This document shows positions 1-6,053 of a stretch of DNA of 6,053 nucleotides, one piece after another. The stretch spans positions 1 through 6,053 of the forward strand of contig JAHRWC010000404.1 of assembly GCA_019090365.1 (NCBI GenBank), given 5' to 3'. The position numbers and the translations under genes were made by a program. The notes under the pieces are model-generated. The model did not search any database. It was given only the letters and a program-made list of their open reading frames with translations, and was not told the origin of the DNA. The stretch comes from Flavobacteriaceae bacterium. Lineage in GTDB: Bacteria; Bacteroidota; Bacteroidia; Flavobacteriales; Flavobacteriaceae. Position 1 is the stretch's first letter; each line of letters opens with the position of its first letter.

Positions 1-819
<819 letters not shown>

Positions 820-820
820 T

Positions 821-839
821 TTCTTATATTTTATAAGAA
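821..839 (-). repeat. Perfect inverted repeat abutting the hppD start codon
   Basis: The plus strand reads TTCTTATA-TTT-TATAAGAA: two perfect 8-base arms around a 3-base centre. The repeat ends one base before the hppD ATG, so it covers the place where ribosomes would bind. It could be an operator for a dimeric regulator or a small RNA hairpin that affects hppD translation. It is almost entirely A/T, so the hairpin would be weak, and chance cannot be excluded in DNA this A+T rich. The repeat is directly visible; its function is inference. Confidence 0.45.
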
Positions 840-841
840 TA

Positions 842-864
842 ACACACTATCAACTTAAGTGTGT
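842..864 (-). repeat. Inverted repeat in the hmgA-hppD gap
   Basis: The arms ACACACT (842-848) and AGTGTGT (858-864) are perfect 7-base complements around a 9-base loop. Allowing one bulged A at 841, the pairing extends to 838-840 with 865-867. In the direction of transcription the repeat lies between the hmgA stop and hppD and is followed by mixed A/T sequence, not a clean U-run, so it does not look like a standard intrinsic terminator for hmgA. It may be an operator, an mRNA-stabilising or processing stem at the hmgA 3' end, or a weak attenuator. Its centre is 23 bases from the centre of the neighbouring repeat at 821-839. Confidence 0.45.
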
Positions 865-881
865 ATTCATTTTTTATTAAT

Positions 882-2039
882 TTAAATTATCCAACTTTTA
901 TAATAATCGTCTACTTCTAATTTTAATGCTTCCTCTGTAATCATAACAGGATTAAAAGGGTCGATCATCACGGCAAGTTCGCCTGTTTCTTTTTTACCTA
1001 CACTTCGCTCTATTGCACCAGGGTGAGGTCCATGAGGAATTCCTCCTGGATGTAACGTAATTTGGCCTTTTTCAATATTATTTCTACTCATAAAATCACC
1101 ATCTACATAATATAATAATTCTTCAGAATCTATATTAGAATGATGATAAGGTGCTGGTATTGATTTTGGATGATAATCATACATCCTTGGAACAAATGAA
1201 CACACTACAAATCCTGCTGCTTCCCATTGTTGATGGATTGGAGGCGGCATATGTATTCTTCCTGTAATAGGCTCAAAATCATGAATTGAAAATGCGTATG
1301 GATAATGATATCCATCCCATCCAATTACATCAAATGGATGATATTTATGGGTGTATTCCCATAGTACCCCTTGCTTTTTAGAAATAATTTTAAATTCCCC
1401 TTCTTCGTCATGTGTTGTTAAATTATCTGGTAATCTAAAGTCACGTTCACAAAATGGAGAATGCTCTAATAGTTGTCCAAAATTATTACGATATCTATTT
1501 GGAGTTACAATTGGACTAAAAGATTCTATGTATAGAATTCGATTTTCTTCTGAGTCAAAATCTATTTGATACGTAATTCCTCTAGGAATAATTAAATAAT
1601 CGCCATATTTAAAATCGATATTTCCAAACATGGTTCTTAAAGTTCCTGAACCTACATGGACAAATAGCATTTCGTCTGCATCAGAATTTCTATAGAAATA
1701 ATCTTTTGAAAACTCTTTTGGTGCAGCTAACCCTATATGTAAATCATTATTTGCAAATAGTGTTTTTCGACTTTCTAAATAATCTTGCTCAGCTTTTAAG
1801 GAAAACCCTTTAAAGCTTAGTGCTTTCATATTTTTATCTATGGCAATTTTTGGAGAGACGTCTGCTCCTCTTTTTATTTCTGAAACTACTGTTGGTGGAT
1901 GCAAATGATAAATCAAAGATGACATCCCAACAAATCCTGCTGTTCCAAAAAGCTCTTCTTGATATAAACTCCCATCTTCTTTTTCAAAAGTTGTATGTCT
2001 TTTGGGAGGAATCTTTCCTAATTTATGATAAATAGGCAT
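882..2039 (-). CDS. hmgA: Homogentisate 1,2-dioxygenase (short form)
   Basis: This non-haem Fe(II) enzyme opens the ring of homogentisate with O2 to give 4-maleylacetoacetate, the step after HppD in tyrosine breakdown. It is cytoplasmic. The 385-residue product is a cupin-fold protein. Its N-terminal half carries FGTAGFVGMSSLIYHLHPP (31-49) and a cupin barrel with DEMLFVHVGSGTLRTMFG (122-139), GDYLIIPRG (146-154) and PFDVIGWDGYHYPYAF (235-250). The catalytic part follows: RIHMPPPIHQQW (261-272), with H263 the best candidate for the active-site base; PYHHSNIDSEE, in which H300 and E306 match the first two iron ligands of the human enzyme (H335, E341); and GGIPHGPHPG, in which H336 matches the third (H371). 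All ligands are present, so it should be active. It is about 50-60 residues shorter than the human and Pseudomonas enzymes, which I take to be normal for Bacteroidota versions. The ATG at 2039 gives the expected MPIYHKLG start; no Shine-Dalgarno sequence is seen, only A-rich sequence upstream. It is probably transcribed with hppD. Confidence 0.96.
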   Translation of the reverse strand: MPIYHKLGKIPPKRHTTFEKEDGSLYQEELFGTAGFVGMSSLIYHLHPPTVVSEIKRGADVSPKIAIDKNMKALSFKGFSLKAEQDYLESRKTLFANNDLHIGLAAPKEFSKDYFYRNSDADEMLFVHVGSGTLRTMFGNIDFKYGDYLIIPRGITYQIDFDSEENRILYIESFSPIVTPNRYRNNFGQLLEHSPFCERDFRLPDNLTTHDEEGEFKIISKKQGVLWEYTHKYHPFDVIGWDGYHYPYAFSIHDFEPITGRIHMPPPIHQQWEAAGFVVCSFVPRMYDYHPKSIPAPYHHSNIDSEELLYYVDGDFMSRNNIEKGQITLHPGGIPHGPHPGAIERSVGKKETGELAVMIDPFNPVMITEEALKLEVDDYYKSWII

Positions 2040-2203
2040 AATGTAAAATTAACGTTAGTACTTGTTTTTTTTATTTCAAAGAAGGTGTACTATTCGGGGT
2101 TTCTCTTAATAAGAAATTTTAATTTTATTAGTAAATAAGTCCATTTTTTCTCTGCCATTCAACAAATATCGTAAAATTTTGTATTAAATTCAGTAAGAAA
2201 ACT
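2040..2203 (-). promoter_or_regulatory. Intergenic region, probable promoter and leader of hmgA-hppD
   Basis: This is the longest gap in the window, and gene function changes across it from an envelope lipase to tyrosine catabolism, so a promoter for hmgA-hppD is expected here. The Bacteroidota promoter pattern is TTG, 17-23 bases, then TAnnTTTG. The best partial match on the minus strand is TTTGTTG (2166-2160), then about 22 bases, then TATTTAC (2137-2131). The upstream box is good and the downstream box poor. The leader from there to the ATG would be about 85-90 bases and is A-rich (A8 run near 2073-2066). No strong GC hairpin with a U-run is visible after the patatin gene, so readthrough from uvrC-patatin is possible. 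No convincing gene lies in the gap. Confidence 0.35.
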
Positions 2204-4462
2204 TTAAAACCTAAATCCTGCGCTTACATACCATTCTCCTTCATCTATTTCAGGCGAAAAAGAATATTTTATTTCAATTGGACCTATAAAGGTTTCAACC
2301 CCTAATCCAATTGCATATCCTGTATAATCAATACGGTCAATCCATTCCTTAGAAGAAAACAATCGATCTCCTACATTTGCAATGTTTGCTGCAACATTTA
2401 TATGCCCATCTTTAATGACTTCATAATCTAAAGTAAAAGTTGATTTTAAAAATGTATCTCCTCTCAAACTTAAAGCATCATACCCATATAAAGACATGAT
2501 ATTATTTGTTTCTTTAAAACCATATCCACCTACAAAAAAGTCGAATGAATCGTTTGTTGAGCCCCCTATTTTAACTCCACCTTCTGTAGAAATTACTGCT
2601 GTTAATTTTTTAAAAAAAGTTTTTGCAAACCCAATCTTCGCTTTTGCAATTGAAAATTCCTTTATGTCAATGTCTTTATCTAACGTAAGAAGGTATAAAT
2701 GAAAATCGCCTTCAAATAAAAATCCCTTTTTTGGAAAAAATTTATCGTCAAAGGTGTCAAATCTTAGAGTTCCATATGTACTAATATAATTATTGTCTTC
2801 AAAGACTGTTTGTGGATTATTATTATCATCTAAGCCAACAGTATTTGAATAGTAATTTAACCATTTGTGTTCAGCTCCTAATCGAATTTGGTAACTTCTT
2901 TTAAATAGGGTTTGAACAAAAACCTGATTCGTTAAGTCTGAATAATTTAAATCTATTTCATTTATTTGAGAGTTCAGAACAGGTAATCCTTCAGAAAATA
3001 AAAAATTAACATCTACATTTTTATCAAATGAAGTCAAACTAGAATTTAAACCGACACTCCAATAAAAACCTTTATCGATATAATAATTAAAATTATACCG
3101 AATATTATCACCTATAATAAAATCGAATGAAGCCACATCATTATTAGTTAACACTCGTTTTCTGGTGATATTTACCAATGCCGCAGATTTATATAAATCG
3201 TCATAATGAGCAGCAATTCTTAGCAACATTTTTGAATCACTTTCAATAACATTAAATTTTACAGTAATCGCATTATTTTCATCATGAATGAATCGATAAT
3301 TTATACCTTGAAAATTACCCGTTGCAGAAAGATTATTTACTCCTTCATTAAACTCTTGATAAGAAGTTTTAGAAGGTGTTTTAAGTTTTAATTTCCCTAA
3401 TATGTATGATCTTGAATAATTTTTATTTCCTTCAATTTCTACTTTTTTAATAAATAGAGATTCATTTGAGTTTAAAGAAATCTCCCTGTTTTTTATTACT
3501 TCGTTAGATGTACTTTGCCTAGATGCTAAGTTATCTAGTTGCTGCTTAAAAATGGAAGCTTCTTTAACTCCAGATTCAATAATTTCTCTTCCCTCAGCAA
3601 AAGAAACTAAATTGTAATTGTCAATATTGGGATGGATATATAGATCGGTATTCTTGCGTTTTTCGATCATGTCCTCGATCGTATTAAAATTACTTATTTG
3701 CACAAAAACATCAAAAGCTGTTTTTAATTTATCTTTTGATTTTAATGTGTCTTGAACGTCCACACCAATAATATATTCTGCTCCTAATTTCCTTACTTTA
3801 TCAACTGGATAATTGTTTACAACTCCACCATCTACATATATCGAATCCTTTATTTTTACTGGACTAAATATCGTTGGAATAGCTCCACTTGCAGTAATTG
3901 CTCTTGGCAAATATCCCTTATCTAAAACAACCTCTTTTCCAGTTTCTAGATTAGTTGCAATACAGAAAAATGGAATAGGCAAGTCATTAAAATTATCGAT
4001 TTCATCTACATGATTAGTCAATTTTGACAATAGATTATATAGGTTTTGCCCCTTAGATATTCCCTTCGGAAAGGAAACTTCAAATTTATCAAAAGGTAAG
4101 GTTAATGCGTACTTTTCAGAATCATCCCTTTCATAAAAAGTTTTTGCTCTTCTAGGAATATCATCCTGGATAAGTTTACTAAAATCGATCTCATTAAAAA
4201 TTGAATCTAACTGATTTGCAGAATACCCTGAAGCATATAAAGCACCTACGATTGCTCCCATACTGGTACCTCCAATATAATCAATTCTAACTCCAGCTTC
4301 TTCTATAACTTTCAACACACCTATATGTGCAAGTCCTTTTGCTCCACCACCACTTAACACCAAACCAACTTTTACATCATTGGTTTCTTTTTCAATCTTT
4401 TGAGTTTGAGAAAACACAAAACTTGAAAAAAACAATAGCCCTATTAAAAAGTATTTTTTCAC
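2204..4462 (-). CDS. Outer-membrane patatin-like phospholipase with POTRA and Omp85-type barrel
   Basis: The predicted product has 752 residues. A Sec signal peptide (about 1-18, MKKYFLIGLLFFSSFVFS, cut before Q19, no lipobox Cys) is followed by a patatin lipase domain (about 31-300). The domain has the oxyanion loop SGGGAKG (37-43), the nucleophile elbow GTSMG with S67, and the DGG motif with catalytic D211. Next comes one POTRA-like domain (about 335-408: LFIKKVEIEGNKNYSRSYI onward), then a beta-barrel (about 409-752) with the Omp85-like FFPKKGFLFEGDF (575-587), ending in alternating aromatics and a terminal Phe (WYVSAGFRF), a typical outer-membrane beta-signal. This order matches type Vd proteins such as PlpD and FplA, in which the barrel anchors or exports the lipase. 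The expected activity is phospholipase A on membrane lipids; the true substrate is unknown. The start is GTG (4462-4460), overlapping the uvrC TGA. No ATG precedes M68 in this frame, and only the GTG gives the signal peptide. All catalytic motifs are intact. Confidence 0.93.
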   Translation of the reverse strand: MKKYFLIGLLFFSSFVFSQTQKIEKETNDVKVGLVLSGGGAKGLAHIGVLKVIEEAGVRIDYIGGTSMGAIVGALYASGYSANQLDSIFNEIDFSKLIQDDIPRRAKTFYERDDSEKYALTLPFDKFEVSFPKGISKGQNLYNLLSKLTNHVDEIDNFNDLPIPFFCIATNLETGKEVVLDKGYLPRAITASGAIPTIFSPVKIKDSIYVDGGVVNNYPVDKVRKLGAEYIIGVDVQDTLKSKDKLKTAFDVFVQISNFNTIEDMIEKRKNTDLYIHPNIDNYNLVSFAEGREIIESGVKEASIFKQQLDNLASRQSTSNEVIKNREISLNSNESLFIKKVEIEGNKNYSRSYILGKLKLKTPSKTSYQEFNEGVNNLSATGNFQGINYRFIHDENNAITVKFNVIESDSKMLLRIAAHYDDLYKSAALVNITRKRVLTNNDVASFDFIIGDNIRYNFNYYIDKGFYWSVGLNSSLTSFDKNVDVNFLFSEGLPVLNSQINEIDLNYSDLTNQVFVQTLFKRSYQIRLGAEHKWLNYYSNTVGLDDNNNPQTVFEDNNYISTYGTLRFDTFDDKFFPKKGFLFEGDFHLYLLTLDKDIDIKEFSIAKAKIGFAKTFFKKLTAVISTEGGVKIGGSTNDSFDFFVGGYGFKETNNIMSLYGYDALSLRGDTFLKSTFTLDYEVIKDGHINVAANIANVGDRLFSSKEWIDRIDYTGYAIGLGVETFIGPIEIKYSFSPEIDEGEWYVSAGFRF
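4459..4462 (-). promoter_or_regulatory. uvrC stop / patatin start overlap (GTGA)
   Basis: The minus strand reads GAATTAAAGTGAAAAAATAC. TGA (4461-4459) ends uvrC and GTG (4462-4460) starts the patatin gene. Overlaps of this kind usually mean translational coupling by ribosome re-initiation on one mRNA. No separate Shine-Dalgarno sequence precedes the GTG. The overlap is directly visible; coupling is inferred. Confidence 0.75.
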
Positions 4463-6053
4463 TTTAATTCTTGAAAATATGTAGTTATTTTTTTTGCTTT
4501 ACTTGCCCCAACGACTTTAGCTAAACTTTCAAAATCGGCTTCTATAATACGATTGGTGCTTTTAAAATGTTTTAATAAATCTAATATTGTTTTTTCGCCA
4601 ATTCCTGGAATTGTTTCCAAAACAGTATTTAACGCTTCTTTACTTCGTTTATTTCTATGAAATTCAATCCCAAACCTGTGGGCTTCATTTCTTAATTGTT
4701 GAATAATTTTTAAAGTCTCCGATTTCTTATCTAAATATAAGGGAATTGGATCATCTGGGTAAAATAATTCTTCTAATCTTTTCGCTATACCAACAATGGC
4801 AATTTTTCCTCTTAAATTTAATTTATCTAAACTTTTTAATGAGGATGATAACTGACCCTTTCCTCCATCTATGATGATGAGTTGTGGTAATGGTTGCTTC
4901 TCATCTAGCATTCTTTTATACCTGCGATACACTACTTCTTCCATAGAAGCAAAATCGTCTGGACCTTCTACAGTCTTAATATTAAATTTACGATAGTCCT
5001 TTTTAAAAGGTTTCCCATTTCTAAACACTACACAGGCGGCAACAGGATTCGTTCCTTGTATGTTACTATTATCAAAACATTCGATATGACGTGGTTCTTC
5101 ATTTAATCGTAAATCCTTTTTCATCTGTGCCATGATTCTGTTTTCATGACGATTAGGATCTGTGATTTTTACTTGCTTAAAGCGTTCTAAACGATAGTAT
5201 TTTGCATTGCGTTCAGATAAATCTAAAATATGTTTTTTATCTCCTACTTTGGGAAGTGTTACTTTAATATTCTCTCCTACATTTACTGAAAAAGGAACGT
5301 AAATTTCTTTACACAAAGACTGAAACCTTTGTCGAATTTCAATAATTGCTAGTTCTAATATTTCTTTATCTGTTTCTTCTAATTTTTTCTTTATTTCTAA
5401 AGTGTGCGATCTTATTATAGATCCAAAAGAAATTTGAAGGTAATTAACATAGCCAAAGCTATCATCTGAAACAATTGTAAACACATCGACATTATTAATC
5501 TTCGGATTTACAATCGTAGATTTAGATTGATAGTTTTTAAGGGTATCTATTTTTTCTTTTATTTTTTGTGCTTCTTCAAAATGTAAATCTTTAGCAAGTA
5601 CATTCATTTGAGATTTAAACGATTGCAAAGAATCTTTAAAATTACCTTTTAAAATATTCCGAATTGCATGAATCGATTCATTGTAATTTTCTTCTGTTTG
5701 AAAATCTTCACAAGGCCCTAAACAATTGCCTAAGTGATATTCTAAACACACTTTATACTTACCTGCTTTAATATTTTTATCGGAAAGATCATAGTTACAA
5801 TTCCGAAGAGGATATAATCCTTTGATAAGTTCTAATAAAGTATGAACGGTCTTCATACTTGTATAAGGCCCAAAATATTCGGAGCCGTCTTTAATCATTC
5901 TACGCGTAGAAAAAACTCTAGGAAATCGTTCTTTTTTTATACAAATCCAAGGATACGTTTTATCATCTTTTAGCATGATATTGTATCGAGGTTGGTATTT
6001 TTTAATCAGATTATTTTCTAGTAGTAAAGCATCAGTCTCTGTAGCAACCACAA
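4459..6053 (-). CDS. uvrC: Excinuclease ABC subunit C, 5' end cut by window edge
   Basis: UvrC is recruited by UvrB to damaged DNA and makes the 3' and 5' incisions of nucleotide excision repair. Residues here are counted from the in-frame GTG at 6051, which encodes an internal Val. The frame runs off the edge, and about 65 residues with the GIY-YIG core are missing. The end of that nuclease domain is present: ALLLENNLIKKYQPRYN (8-24), where E12 and N24 align with E76 and N88 of Thermotoga UvrC. Cysteines C85, C102, C110 and C114 match the four iron-sulfur-type cysteines of E. coli UvrC. A UVR motif for UvrB contact follows (about 138-173, LHFEEAQKIKEKIDTL). The RNase H-like nuclease carries ECFDNSN (D327), IIIDGGKGQ (D395) and FHRNKR (H465), matching E. 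coli D399, D438 and H538. Two helix-hairpin-helix motifs close the protein (about 476-527: IPGIGEKT, VVGASKAKK). With the missing part it would be about 595 residues, normal for the family. It overlaps the patatin gene by 4 bases. Confidence 0.98.
   Translation of the reverse strand, partial: VVATETDALLLENNLIKKYQPRYNIMLKDDKTYPWICIKKERFPRVFSTRRMIKDGSEYFGPYTSMKTVHTLLELIKGLYPLRNCNYDLSDKNIKAGKYKVCLEYHLGNCLGPCEDFQTEENYNESIHAIRNILKGNFKDSLQSFKSQMNVLAKDLHFEEAQKIKEKIDTLKNYQSKSTIVNPKINNVDVFTIVSDDSFGYVNYLQISFGSIIRSHTLEIKKKLEETDKEILELAIIEIRQRFQSLCKEIYVPFSVNVGENIKVTLPKVGDKKHILDLSERNAKYYRLERFKQVKITDPNRHENRIMAQMKKDLRLNEEPRHIECFDNSNIQGTNPVAACVVFRNGKPFKKDYRKFNIKTVEGPDDFASMEEVVYRRYKRMLDEKQPLPQLIIIDGGKGQLSSSLKSLDKLNLRGKIAIVGIAKRLEELFYPDDPIPLYLDKKSETLKIIQQLRNEAHRFGIEFHRNKRSKEALNTVLETIPGIGEKTILDLLKHFKSTNRIIEADFESLAKVVGASKAKKITTYFQELK

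Noticed and set aside
1351..2035. Plus-strand open frames of about 70 codons opposite hmgA (1351-1569 and 1820-2035)
   Set aside because: They lie antisense inside a clearly coding gene, match no family and lack initiation signals.
2050..2057. Palindrome TAACGTTA just upstream of hmgA as an operator
   Set aside because: It is only 8 bases, does not extend outward, and there is no second copy in the other gap.
2101..2117. Possible terminator stem after the patatin gene (TTTCTTA / TAAGAGAAA, minus strand)
   Set aside because: Pairing needs a bulge and an almost absent loop, has little G+C, and no U-run follows.
2090..2158. A 22-codon minus-strand frame (MAEKKWTYLL..., lysine-rich) in the gap before hmgA
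   Set aside because: It has no ribosome-binding signal, no recognisable family and overlaps the likely promoter or leader. A frame this short is expected by chance.
2496..4013. Plus-strand open frames of 66-68 codons opposite the patatin gene (2496-2702 and 3813-4013)
   Set aside because: They are antisense shadows of a well-supported gene with intact motifs on the other strand.
6049..6051. GTG as the start codon of uvrC
   Set aside because: The codon falls in the middle of the GIY-YIG domain, just before the conserved ALLLE helix, and the frame continues to the window edge, so it is an internal Val.

Overview
The window looks like chromosomal DNA from a member of the Bacteroidota, most likely the family Flavobacteriaceae. 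The evidence is strong A+T richness, weak or absent Shine-Dalgarno sequences, a signal peptide ending in the FSQ pattern common in that phylum, a short-form homogentisate dioxygenase, and a patatin fused to a POTRA domain and an Omp85-type barrel. The genus cannot be told from the sequence. All four genes lie on the minus strand, so transcription runs from high to low coordinates. No mobile element, CRISPR array, tRNA or rRNA was seen.

Region by region, in the direction of transcription: (1) 6053-4459 is uvrC, the nucleotide excision repair nuclease subunit. Its first ~65 residues lie beyond the window edge. (2) 4462-2204 is an outer-membrane patatin-like phospholipase that starts with GTG inside the uvrC stop (GTGA, 4-base overlap), so the two are very probably co-transcribed and translationally coupled. 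(3) 2203-2040 is a 164-base gap, the longest non-coding stretch here and the likely site of the promoter for the next pair. (4) 2039-882 is hmgA, homogentisate 1,2-dioxygenase. (5) 881-820 is a 62-base gap with two adjacent inverted repeats, one of them directly before the next start codon. (6) 819-1 is hppD, 4-hydroxyphenylpyruvate dioxygenase, cut by the left edge so that about the last quarter is missing.

Functionally there are two pairs. hppD and hmgA carry out consecutive steps of tyrosine/phenylalanine breakdown: 4-hydroxyphenylpyruvate to homogentisate, then to maleylacetoacetate. uvrC and the patatin are joined physically but have no evident shared function: one is cytoplasmic DNA repair, the other an envelope or secreted lipase. 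The window is mostly ordinary core-genome content, and I see no new multi-gene system. The points worth a second look are the inverted repeats before hppD, an A8 tract in the short uvrC/patatin reading-frame overlap where a -1 slip would fuse the two frames, and a non-canonical L6-loop motif in the patatin barrel.
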